DNA from: Paramecium pentaurelia
Taxonomy: Eukaryota > Ciliophora > Oligohymenophorea > Peniculida > Parameciidae
Assembly: GCA_905183005.1 (NCBI GenBank)
Contig: CAJJDO010000048.1
Span: 107,498 to 171,497, forward strand
Direction: 5' to 3'
DNA length: 64,000 nucleotides
Shown: in pieces, positions 53,240 to 64,000 of the stretch
How positions within the stretch are numbered: position 1 is the first letter of the stretch
How the letters are laid out: every line of letters begins with the position of its first letter
Position numbers and translations under genes: made by a program
Notes under the pieces: model-generated
What the model was told of the DNA's origin: nothing
The model's database searches: none
The model's input: the letters and a program-made list of their open reading frames with translations, nothing else

Positions 53240-54590
53240 AATCTATTGTTTAGTTGTAAATAATTAATCTAAAAATATTAATTATTATCAAATGGAAGTA
53301 TAACTTTTTAACTCTATGAAATTAAATATTTTGTTGATGATAATTAAATTGATAGATAACTTTTTCCATTCTATAAAATTAAATATAATGTTTATGATAA
53401 TTAAATTTTAGTATATCATTTCATTGTTAATTCTAATAAATTATTTATAATGTTTAATGATAATTAAATGGAGTATAAAATTGTTAATTTTATAAAATTA
53501 AACATATCAAATTCTATAAATTTAAATATAATTTTTTGATAATTTAATTACTACATTAATAATTCTTTAAAATTTATTCTAATGTTTTTTGATAATTCAA
53601 TTAAAGTATAACATTTTTATATCTAGAAAATTAAATATAATGTTGTTTGATAATTCAATTAGAAGAACATCATCAATTCTAGCANTCTTTTTTGATTTCA
53701 GTTAAGTGTTAAGAAAAAATTAAAATTGACAGCTTTTTAAGAAATTGTAATTAATGTGATAATGCTTAAATTTCTTATTCAAATTATTGTCTTAATCAAA
53801 GTAATATTGTAAATTTCAGTGTAATATTTGCAGATATTGTTTAATCTGAAAAAGAATTAATAATTAATATTTTACAAACAAAAGTAGAAATTCTACAGGT
53901 AATATTATTGAATAATATTGAAACAGAAGTTTATATATTGAAAATTGAATTATGATTAATGATTTAATTTAGATTATGTTATAAATTATTGATTTTCATA
54001 AAAATCGATTAATATTTCGATTCAAGATTAATTATTGGACAATTTATTTTTATTTTTGAAATAAACATTAAGAAAATATTTTAAAGAAAATAAAATGACA
54101 ATTAAGTAAATCTAACATCCCAGTTCAAATTTAGCATCTTAATCCAAAAAAACAATTATTCTGAATAGATTCATCAGGAATAAAGCAAATATATATTTTT
54201 TTAATTTATTTTAAGCTTAATAAAATTACCTATATATTTACAACTAATCTTTCAAAAATGAATCAACTTCAAGCCAAGCAAATAAAACTGGATTTTTTAG
54301 TTTTCATTTAAATTAATGCTTTATCTCTAAAAAAATTCATAGTTCATATGTGAAATTTGTTCATAAAAATAAAGTAATATATTTTAATTAATGATATTTG
54401 TTCATCTATTGATTTTATATCATTATGTTTTTTGATAATTTAATTATATTATAACATTTTATATCTAAAAAATTAAATATTATGTTTTGTGATTATTCAA
54501 TTAATTAATTCTATAAAATTTATAATACAATTTTTCGATAATTAAAATATAGTATAATATTATTAATTCTCTAAAATTTATTATAATATA
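53240..54590. repeat. Degenerate AT-rich tandem repeat, interrupted
   Basis: Units of roughly 60-75 nt recur with the pattern taaaattaaatataatg, then ttttttgataattcaatt, then agtataacattt. They appear at least six times between 53300 and 53684 and resume at 54420-54590. Sequence divergence between units is high. The array is interrupted at 53686-54419 by a block copied from 38231-38964. Confidence 0.6.
53686..54419 (+). repeat. 734-bp ectopic copy of 38231-38964
   Basis: Starts immediately after the single n at 53685, inside the tandem repeat. It matches the end of the Cys-rich gene and the start of the H-type lectin gene without visible change. It has no promoter or complete gene of its own. 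Identity this high in otherwise decaying DNA suggests misassembly or gap-filling error; a recent real duplication is possible. Confidence 0.9.
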
Positions 54591-55559
54591 ATGATTTATA
54601 ATTCTAAATATTATATAAATTGAAGCCGCAATTTTTGTCTGAAATATACTTTTATAATATTTTTCCATAAATGAAATTTTTAGCCGATATTTTCTTAGAA
54701 AATTACGTAGTTTACTCCCTCAAAGCCATTATTTCTTGCTATGATTTGTGTTCAGCTAGTCTTCGATTCTTCTCACTAATATTTTTTTATTTAAAAATAG
54801 TAAAATAATCGAAAATCCCATGGATTATTGAAAGCGAATTCCAATTAAATATTTTTGCTAATTTGATTAAAACTCATATTATAATTATTAAGAGTATATA
54901 TTTTTGATTTATTTTTATTTGAAATTGTGAATTTCGAAAAAAAGATGGATGTTAATTATTGTTATTTTATTTTTTTGTTTTTATCAATTTTCTAAATAAA
55001 ATAGAAGTAAAATATTTTAATTTCCTATTACTATGAGAGTTGTCAAAAAATCAAATAATTACCAAAGTGAAAAAGCAAGAGACAAACATTAAGAATACCT
55101 GTTCCAATTCCTAAATTTCTAGTATTGCATGCAATGAAATACTTTTTTAATCTTTTAGATTGGAGATAAAAACATTATTAATCTGAATATTTAAGAACAT
55201 ATATCAAAAAAGATTTTATCAAATTCATCTATTCGAAGAAAAAATTTATGAGAAAATATTTAATTTACATTACTTTTGGTCTGCTATTCATTAAATTAAT
55301 CAAATTCAACTACAATGTTATGGATGTACCATATAAATTAAAAAATATTTCCTTTGGAATTGTATGAATTAAAATTTTAAATTAGTAATCTATGTTGCAA
55401 TAATGAATAAAATAGAAATTAATAAATGAAAAAATAATAAAGATAGATTAAAATATATCATAATAATAAAAGGCATTTGATAATTTCAATTAATTCCATT
55501 AATTAATGAATTCTTGTTGAAGTTATTAATTATTTCATTTAATTATTGAAAAAATTGTA
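54591..55559. other. AT-rich spacer, nothing recognised
   Basis: No recognisable frame; a few short hydrophobic translations only. Confidence 0.4.
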
Positions 55560-55870
55560 GAAAAAATTAATAGATTTAGCAGTTAATGAAATAATCTAAG
55601 TAGACTAATTAAAAGTTAAATTAGAAAGTTATGAAAACAGTGTGTAAAAAAAAAAAAGATTTTCTAAATAGCCAATTATAAATAAAAAAGACAATTTTCA
55701 CAAGCTCTATTATCAATTAATAAATTTGAATTGCAAAGTATGGAATTTCATTAAAACATAAATGAATAAAAAGACATTTTAAAATCAGTAATAAATCCAA
55801 TACATGAATTAAAATTATTTATTTATGATTAATGATTAGTGATTATTTATCAGAAAATTCTACTAATAAG
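55560..55870 (+). pseudogene. Coiled-coil scrap
   Basis: Pieces LAVNEIIQVDQLKVKLESYE, then after an A12 run and a frame change FSQALLSINKFELQSMEFHQ and NINEQKDILKSVINPIHELK. It resembles the coiled-coil linkers of the zinc-module families. No flanking domain remains. Confidence 0.4.
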
Positions 55871-56389
55871 AACGCAATTAATGAAATTCAAGAAACCAAT
55901 TAGATATTGAAAGAGAAATAATTCAATAGTGAATGAAATTTTTTTGAAGAGCCAAAATTAATCATTAAGTATTTGATATTTCCTATGACTTTGATTGAAT
56001 ATTTTAACAGAAGTCAAGCCTTAAATTTTACAATCAAACTTAAAAAAAAATTGATTTAAGTATGAATATATTAAAAAATGTTTAGTTGGGTGAAAAGTCA
56101 CTGTTTTCCAATAGTATTTTATTAAAACGGTTAATTGTAAAATCATAATCTAATATTTACTTCTTAGTGTAAATTAAAAATTTAAAGCTAAAGAGATTTT
56201 AAAAAGTCTAGAATAAAACTTTTATAAAAATTGAGAAAATAATTATTATAAAAATATTTCTATTTATCAATTACATTTGATTCTTATTAAATAAAATATG
56301 AGCTTTCCAGTAATCTTATTAAACTTATTTTGTTTAAAATTATTTAACTTTTTTCATCAAATTTTCTTAGAGATTTCTAATTATTAAAA
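55871..56389. other. AT-rich spacer, nothing recognised
   Basis: No gene or repeat was seen. Confidence 0.4.
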
Positions 56390-56720
56390 ATATCTTTTCA
56401 AATTATTGGATTAGCATAGTACAAATTAGAGTATAGACCTTTTAACAACTTAATTTCTTCATCATATCATTTATTTTTCTCTTGTCCTTCATTCGATTGA
56501 GACATCCTATTGAAATTGTTTGGTATTTTTTTTTTCTAAATCTGGAAAAAGATTTCCATCGTAATCATTAATTTTTTATATATTAAAATTATTATATATC
56601 CAACAATCAATTGCTCTCAACCTTTTTCCCAAGATTCAGGTTCTATCTGTGTACAACTAGAATGATTAAACACGAATTTTAAATTAGGAAGCAAATATTG
56701 GCACAACCTAATTCTTCCCT
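56390..56720 (-). pseudogene. Unassigned coding-like remnant
   Basis: Minus-strand pieces LPNLKFVFNHSSCTQIEPES (followed by WEKG and TGA) and MSQSNEGQEKNK, TGA, YDEEIKLLKGLYSNLYYANP. Composition is protein-like but no family is recognised, and the order does not make one frame. Confidence 0.3.
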
Positions 56721-57348
56721 TTTAATTTGGTAAAATATAATTTGTCACACTCTATAAATTACATATGTATAGATCTAATATTATTACTATTTTAACAAAT
56801 TAACTATCTTGATTGATAATATAAAATATATTATAAATATCAAATAAGTAATCTTTTGAAATAATTTCAATAAGGAAATTCATTTTTTAATCTTTACTTC
56901 TTTCGGCTTTTTATTTTTTTTTGTTATATTCTAGTTTAATACTTTTTCAGATTTATTTTGCAAATATTTCTAAGAACTAAAGTACCATACTTCAAATACT
57001 AGAAGATTTGGCTTAATCATTTTAATATTCTTAATCGCCAATAAATATATTATAATGATTTTTTCTAAATTATCATCATCAAATAATTTAAAAAAAACGA
57101 ATGTATACATTAACTTAGTAAAAAAACTAGATGATATAATTAATGTAGAGTATTTTAGCCTTTATTTTATTTTTCTTTATCAATACTTGTTTCTAGAAAT
57201 ATCATTAAGTTCATTCAATTATTTTAAGCATTTAGTTTTACAGGAATGAAATTAAAAAAAACACCGTAAAAGAAATTGTGCTTGATTCTAAAAAGTAACT
57301 TCATATAAATAAATGCAATTATCTTCATCATAAATCATCCAATACACA
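56721..57348. other. AT-rich spacer
   Basis: No gene seen; lies upstream of the WD40 gene that follows. Confidence 0.4.
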
Positions 57349-58480
57349 ATGTCTAAAATTGAAAAAAGCTTCTTAGAATTAGGTTGTCAAATAGAAGTTA
57401 TTCATTTTCTATTATTTTCTAGTCTAATTTCTCTGAAATTGATGAATTAATTGACTCAATTTTTATTATTCCCTTTAGATAAGTAACTCACACAGTTAAA
57501 TCTAAACTTGAAATACCTTAATTACCTGAATTTTCTATCTCAAAATTTGATAACTCATAACAAACTCATGAGAGTTTAAAACCTTTGCTTAATAAGATTA
57601 TCCAAAATAGAATTGAAGTTAATTAGTAAAAGTTAACCTAAACTAACTTTGAATAGAAAATAATTTAAGAAGAGCAAGAAAATAATATTTTAACAGAAGA
57701 AATTGATACTAAAAATTAGTAAATCAAATAATCTGATAATCTTTTGAATGAAGTAAAAAGAAATAATTTATTAGATAGAAATAAAAGGAAGTAATTAAGT
57801 TGATAATGAATAGAAGTAATTGGAATAATAATTGATGATGCATAAATAAGTTCATTTTTAATTAATTGATGATAAAAATTAATAGAGTTCGTAATGTTAC
57901 TCAATAGTGTTCAATTAAGATGGATCAATTATTATTACAACTTAAATTTGTGATATTAAAATTTGGAATTTTGAAATAGGAAGATTTTAATTATCTAATT
58001 CTTATAGTAAACATAGAAATCCTATTAAATGTTTGGTTTATAGTAAAAAGACCAATAACTTTATTTCTGGTTGTGCTTATCATGAAATTATTTGTTGTCA
58101 ATAAATTAATCAAAATGAGTGGAAATACTCACAACCATTTAAATAACATAGTGGCAGTGTTAATTGTTTAATGTTAAATGATTAGGAGGATCAACTAATT
58201 TCAGGAGGGAGTGATCATAAAATAATAGTATGGTAAATTGATTTTTAAAGAATGATCTGACTTATCTGTATTCCTTAAATTAACATAGTAATAGTGTTAA
58301 ATCACTCAGTTTTAATTCATCTGAAACTGTATTGGCATCATGTGGTTATAGTCACTTTATCATATGGGAGAAAAGATTATAAGGAAAATGGGAATTCAAA
58401 CATATCCTTGATTATATTAAATAATTATATTTATTTACTTATGTTTTGCTATATTCTTTTTTGTAATCCAAAATAAAATT
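57349..58480 (+). pseudogene. Coiled-coil / WD40 repeat protein, frameshifted and truncated
   Basis: Starts MSKIEKSFLELGCQIE. A 26-nt intron (57397-57422) leads into SNFSEIDELIDSIFI, then a Gln-rich coiled coil. WD40 blades follow: QCYSIVFNQDGSIIITTQ, DIKIWNFEIGRFQLSNS, QLISGGSDHKIIVWQIDF and FNSSETVLASCGYSHFIIWE. One frame change lies near 57790. A second near 58246 is an A run one base short (IDFQ to KNDLTYLYSLN). After HILDYIKQ the homology stops, so the last blades and C-terminus seen in the 8-kb paralogue are missing. The 3' part is also entered a second time at 59381. Confidence 0.7.
57397..57422 (+). other. Probable 26-nt intron in the WD40 gene
   Basis: Begins GTTATTC and ends TTTCTAG. 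Removing it joins GCQIE to SNFSEIDE in frame. The donor GTT is less usual than GTA for this group. Confidence 0.6.
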
Positions 58481-59379
58481 TGTTAACAACATAGTAATTA
58501 AACTTTCTATAAATATCGATCAACTAAAAATTTTAACTAATCTCAAAATTTTGATTTATCAGTATTTTTTTATATTTCTTAATCATTAATTCAATCAACT
58601 CAGTTAAATTAGATTTTAGTTTTATTTTTTCATTTACTTTTAAATTCTCATGATTCTAGTCTCTCTACTATATAATACTTTGACTTTCATATATTCATTC
58701 GAAGTCCATTTTGGAAAAGAATAATTTAAATCTCATTATATAAGTCGAATATCAAAATAAAATACATCTAGGAATTGAATTAAGTATAATTAGCAATATA
58801 TTCATAAATTATAATTACTTCAATAGCTTAATTAATTACACAATATTGGTCAAAATTTCCATATAAAATAACATCATATCAAATTATAATATTATAGTAG
58901 AAAATAAACGGATTAAGTAGTAAAAGAAATTGAAATAGATGATTAACGTAGCAAAAAAACAGAGACAAATATAAAAGAGTATGATAAGTTAATAAATTTA
59001 AATCTGTCATTTCTAAATTTTAAGAATAATTTTTCCTTAAAATTCAAGTTAAAAAAGAATTTCTATCAATTCTATGAGCATACTAGGAAAGTGTTTATAC
59101 CTGTAATCAAATAGGAGTAATAATTGATTCAATTATCAAAAAGGATTGATTTCATTGGTAAAGAAATTATATTCTAATTCTTAAGAATCGATCTGACAAA
59201 TATAAACAGAAAAGAAATTTATAGCTACAGAATGAATTAATTTATATTTATATTTTCATTTTTTGAATTATATATAAATTTATAATTTGTGATATAAATT
59301 AATAAATTTAGAGTAATTAATTGTCTCTTTAATGGAAGCTTGCCATTACTTAATTGTTAATTTGTAGCTTAAGTAAACT
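58305..59379 (+). repeat. 1075-bp direct duplication, copy 1
   Basis: Repeated at 59381-60455 across the n at 59380. It includes the last WD40 blade of the gene above. Confidence 0.9.
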
Positions 59380-59380
59380 N

Positions 59381-60455
59381 CTCAGTTTTAATTCATCTGA
59401 AACTGTATTGGCATCATGTGGTTATAGTCACTTTATCATATGGGAGAAAAGATTATAAGGAAAATGGGAATTCAAACATATCCTTGATTATATTAAATAA
59501 TTATATTTATTTACTTATGTTTTGCTATATTCTTTTTTGTAATCCAAAATAAAATTTGTTAACAACATAGTAATTAAACTTTCTATAAATATCGATCAAC
59601 TAAAAATTTTAACTAATCTCAAAATTTTGATTTATCAGTATTTTTTTATATTTCTTAATCATTAATTCAATCAACTCAGTTAAATTAGATTTTAGTTTTA
59701 TTTTTTCATTTACTTTTAAATTCTCATGATTCTAGTCTCTCTACTATATAATACTTTGACTTTCATATATTCATTCGAAGTCCATTTTGGAAAAGAATAA
59801 TTTAAATCTCATTATATAAGTCGAATATCAAAATAAAATACATCTAGGAATTGAATTAAGTATAATTAGCAATATATTCATAAATTATAATTACTTCAAT
59901 AGCTTAATTAATTACACAATATTGGTCAAAATTTCCATATAAAATAACATCATATCAAATTATAATATTATAGTAGAAAATAAACGGATTAAGTAGTAAA
60001 AGAAATTGAAATAGATGATTAACGTAGCAAAAAAACAGAGACAAATATAAAAGAGTATGATAAGTTAATAAATTTAAATCTGTCATTTCTAAATTTTAAG
60101 AATAATTTTTCCTTAAAATTCAAGTTAAAAAAGAATTTCTATCAATTCTATGAGCATACTAGGAAAGTGTTTATACCTGTAATCAAATAGGAGTAATAAT
60201 TGATTCAATTATCAAAAAGGATTGATTTCATTGGTAAAGAAATTATATTCTAATTCTTAAGAATCGATCTGACAAATATAAACAGAAAAGAAATTTATAG
60301 CTACAGAATGAATTAATTTATATTTATATTTTCATTTTTTGAATTATATATAAATTTATAATTTGTGATATAAATTAATAAATTTAGAGTAATTAATTGT
60401 CTCTTTAATGGAAGCTTGCCATTACTTAATTGTTAATTTGTAGCTTAAGTAAACT
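59381..60455 (+). repeat. 1075-bp direct duplication, copy 2
   Basis: Second copy of 58305-59379 directly after the one-base gap. Its WD40 blade lacks any upstream gene part, consistent with an assembly duplicate. Confidence 0.9.
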
Positions 60456-60959
60456 GGAGTGATAAATTAGTATAATGATTATGGCGTTATTTTTTTCTCT
60501 AATGAGCCTTCTGTCCAGATGGATATTGATTTTAAGCACCTATGATGATTAAGTAAAACCTTTCATCGGAATTCTCACTTAAATGCTAAATTCAAGATTC
60601 TAAATTTAAATCACTGAGTTAATTTAAAATCTAATTTTAATTGAATTTTAGCTAATAAATTGTTAATAAAAATATAGAATATATATTAAAAATTAAATTC
60701 ATTAAAATATTATTATTTAATCTTTTTTCCTAATATCAACATTCTTGATTCATATAGATATTTTTTAATCTCATTAATCATTTCAACTTTAATTGCTTAT
60801 TAGAATTAAATTAAAACTTAACTTTATGAATTACTAGTATTATATGAATATAAGAAAAAAGAAATCAAAAAAGTATTCTAAATTTCTTAATCATCGATAT
60901 AAGAGAGTTTATGAATACTATTTTATTTGTATATAAATTATCCTATGAGGGATCATTTT
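60456..60959. other. AT-rich spacer
   Basis: No gene seen. Confidence 0.4.
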
Positions 60960-62080
60960 TGTGTTACAGAAAAAAGTTTATTAAAATAGTGTAAGACAGA
61001 ATCCTATTATGATTTATTTGTTGCATTTTTTAAATGTTAAATTAGCTCTTGAAAATACATATTAACTTTATAATCTTTTAATAGAACCCTATTTTATCGA
61101 TATTTAATTAATCAAATTAACTGCTTTTTTACTTAAAAACTTTAGCTATTTTGATTATTCAAAAGTGTCCAATCAAACTTTTGTAATTATATATATCCAT
61201 GTCATATAACTACAATTAACCTTAGATAATATCTCTAATTTTAATATATTTAGTATATTTAAAAATTGATAAAGAATTTTTGATTATTTAATTATATACA
61301 AAAAATATATATTGCCTTAAACCATTTCAAAGTATTCAAATTTAATAATGAATCATTAAAATTAATTCAAATACTTTCATAACCTTGATATTCAGTTACC
61401 ATAATTTAATTCTTCGAATAATAATAATTTATTGTTACAGCTTCAAATAATAGTGATACTTTAAATCTTAATTCTTAAATTTCTTGAATAATTCAGAAAA
61501 TATTCCCTAAATAATTTTTTATTGTTGAATTCTTCTTTAGAAGATTTAATCATCATTGGATCCAATAATCAACAGAAATACATAATGACACTAAAATATA
61601 ATCATAATGGAAAGGATTATGAATTAATTTATTGCTAATGATATTCTCTACGTTAATTAGGATTATATCTTGTTCTTGATTATAACATATTTAATTTATA
61701 ATCAGGTTTATTCTATTTATATGTCAATAATCTTGCTAAATATTCTAATTGATTTATTAATAAAAATGGCTCCTTTTTTGTAAAAAAATGAAAAATATGT
61801 GAGTTTTATAAGATTCATAAATCTTTATTCATCAAATTAAGATTTAGAGTGCACACTTATAAAAGCAATAAATTTTGATAAAGGAGAGATATCTCAAACT
61901 TCATGTGAAGATTGAATATACCTAATAACTTGGGATAATAATTATTATGAAGTACAATTCAAAAAGTCCAAATGTGTAAAAATTAATAAACTAAATGATT
62001 TTAATAGCTTAATTTCAATAAAAATTTAAATAAGTTAGATTATTTCTGAAATTATTATTTTCATTGAAAAACTAATTAAA
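60960..62080 (+). pseudogene. C-terminal WD40-family remnant
   Basis: Degenerate pieces end with the C-terminal signature of the B-box/WD40 family: NFDKGEISQTSCED, then TGA (61913-61915) where Trp is expected, then IYLITWDNNYYEVQFKKSK. The gene at 8 kb has the matching NNGQYLVYWDKKSQAY. Earlier segments such as LEDLIIIGSNNQQ resemble decayed blades. Start and most blades cannot be placed. Confidence 0.5.
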
Positions 62081-62789
62081 TTCTAGATTATATATTATAA
62101 TTTATATTGAATATTAAAATTATCAGGCATCATTAAATTGTATTAATTGACTTAATTATAAATACTTTTAGAAGAAATAAAGAAATAAAATATCATCAAA
62201 TTTTTTGATTCAACTAAATTACATCAGAATTGATGAGAAGATAGTAGGAACAAAAACTATTAAGTCTCACATGTGAATGAATATTTTTGTACTTTTATGT
62301 TAATTGATTCTTTATTAATTCTTTGATCCTTCGAAAACTCTTATGATATTAAAGATTTAAATTATTTAGCTTAAAAAACTCATCCCTAAATTGAGTTATT
62401 ATTAAAGTCTTAATATTATTATTACATTCACTTTTTACTATTATAAAGTATGATATCTTAACATATTTAAAACTTCAAGTTAAGATAAAAATAATTGTTT
62501 CCTGCTAGTGATATTTCATTATTTTAGTAAAGGAAATAGATTTCTCTCTTGCTCTAAAATTATTATATAAGTGCTTCAATATTATTCTTATTTAAATGAG
62601 ATTTTTTTAAGATTTAGGATTTTTAAATACGTCATTAAAATTGATTAATCTATCATTTAAAAAATATAATTTATATAGAGAGAATTAGAATTTTTATGAA
62701 TATACAAGAACGTTAACAATAGTATCTGATTATTTGAAAAGCTGAATATAATTTTATTAAAACTAACTATCATCTGTCCAAAATTCTTA
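62081..62789. other. AT-rich spacer, nothing recognised
   Basis: No gene or repeat seen. Confidence 0.4.
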
Positions 62790-63330
62790 AAAGGAAAACA
62801 AATATTAATTTAATAAATTAACTAAAGACATAAAAGATGTACAATTACTTGTTAATGATATTAATAATATTTACACATAAATTATAACTCAAAATCTCTA
62901 GAAAGAGATGAAATTCCTTAACCTATTTCTGATAAGTGTCTAAAACAATTGAATTCACTAAACATAAAAAGAGGACTGTTAAAGAAAAAAAACAAGAAAC
63001 ATGATGATTAGAAAAAGAAGATTTATTAAAAAAGAATGTGACTTGAACCTAGTTTACAATATAAGGAGACCTGTGGAAATAGTTAAACGAAACAATTACT
63101 CAGCTCAAAAATAGCTCTTATTTTAAGGGTTAAAGTTTCATAAGTCTAATACTTATAATAAGAATCTTATTTTTAGTAAAAAAAGGAAAATTACTTGAAT
63201 ATTATGAATTTAACTTGTCAAAAAGAGCTATTTGAATTAAGAATGGATCAAATGATTTTTTGGCTTTTTAATTAAATAGGGGAAATATTATGCAAATGTG
63301 TATTAATATCATTTAGTTGAATTGATTGGA
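62790..63330 (+). pseudogene. Coiled-coil remnant
   Basis: Pieces NSKSLERDEIPQPISDKCLK, then LNSLNIKRGLLKKKNKKHDD, and in another frame GDLWKQLNETITQLKNSSYF. Lys/Gln/Asn-rich with heptad-like spacing and two or more frame changes. No named domain is left. Confidence 0.35.
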
Positions 63331-64000
63331 AGAATGAAGAAGCACTTTAAAAATGAATAATTTATGATTGTCTTTTATATCAGTACTCTTCTGCTTTAAG
63401 TTTTTATCCTAATTAGGTCGTTTAAAAATAAGAAATTATGAATTATCAGTCTCCCCTATTTTAATAGGTCACTTAACAGGATTGAGTTTTGAATGATATT
63501 GATTAATATACAATTATATAAATCATTAAATATCAAATGAAGGCTTACAAAAATATAATGCAAAAGCCAAGAAAACAGGATCCGACATGTTGATGTAATT
63601 AATTAATTACATCATTGAATTTAGTACATCTTTTTTATTTTGAAATTAAAATATATATTTTGAATTCAAAATAAAAATAAACATTAGGCAAAAACATAAT
63701 TTAAAAAGTATTTCGAGGGTATACTTTTTAGGTACAGATTTATTTGGCTAATTTGGAAAGTAAGAGATATAATAATAAATTTTAACTTAATTATTATTTA
63801 CCCTTAAAAAGTTTGAATATTATTTCAAGAAGATTGAGAAAGCATCATAAATTTTCTAATTGCCAATCTTCTTAATTAACTAAATTTTTAGGTTTATATA
63901 TTTATATTACGCATTATTAAGGTTATTATAATAATAATAAACTTTACTTCAAATGTTTTAAGTTAAATATATACAAAATTTTTTCCATATTATTTAGTAT
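63331..64000. other. AT-rich end of the window, nothing recognised
   Basis: No gene, telomere repeat or RNA gene was seen up to the last base. Confidence 0.45.

Noticed and set aside
30280..61915. Reassignment of TGA to Trp in this genome
   Set aside because: Intact genes here use TGG for Trp and end in TGA, and several internal TGA codons are not at Trp positions.
1..64000. CRISPR arrays, rRNA, telomeric C4A2/C3A3 repeats, transposase genes
   Set aside because: None was seen. The direct repeats are single long duplications or a degenerate satellite, not spaced short repeats.

Overview
The window reads as DNA of a Paramecium-like ciliate. It is extremely AT-rich. Long coding frames appear only when TAA and TAG are read as Gln and TGA is the sole stop. 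Introns are tiny (23-26 nt, GT...TAG), and several protein families match well-known Paramecium families: a cysteine-periodic surface antigen, B-box-like/WD40 proteins, coiled-coil/TLDc proteins, an H-type lectin and glycine/tryptophan YwqK-like repeats. Under the standard code almost no real gene is visible. All coordinates here come from reading the sequence by eye, and no database search was run.

Layout. 0.6-1.2 kb: decayed TRAF-type zinc finger/RING-H2 gene (-). 1.2-8 kb: mostly non-coding with unassigned coding-like scraps and a locally GC-richer patch at 5.3-5.65 kb. 8.1-9.6 kb: nearly complete B-box-like/WD40 gene (-). 9.6-16.7 kb: sparse, with one heavily broken unassigned gene (12.8-13.75 kb, -), a hairpin at 11.85 kb and a 444-bp duplication. 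16.7-19.1 kb: zinc-module/coiled-coil/TLDc gene(s) (+). 19.9-25.2 kb: the best gene of the window, an uninterrupted 1773-residue surface-antigen-like protein (-). 27.5-32.5 kb: coiled-coil remnant and a YwqK-like repeat remnant (+). 32.9-33.8 kb: TMBIM/LFG membrane protein with two introns (-). 36.9-40.2 kb: Cys-rich receptor-like remnant, then an H-type lectin gene (+). 40.5-46.7 kb: coiled-coil remnant (+) and degenerate TPR gene (-). 48-52 kb: second TLDc pseudogene (-). 52.5-62 kb: three further WD40-type remnants (+), an AT-rich degenerate tandem repeat and coiled-coil scraps.

Two themes stand out. First, there are six single-n gaps. Five sit exactly between two adjacent, near-identical copies of 0.44-1.7 kb, and the sixth precedes a 734-bp block copied from 15 kb away. 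This looks like unmerged contig overlaps rather than biology. Second, most genes carry frameshifts (often in A runs) or in-frame TGA (often at expected Trp codons), while a few are clean. The region is therefore either a gene-poor somatic (perhaps subtelomeric) segment or germline-limited DNA full of decaying paralogues. The decayed genes belong to multigene families expanded in Paramecium. No operon-like logic is expected, and neighbours are not evidently functionally linked.
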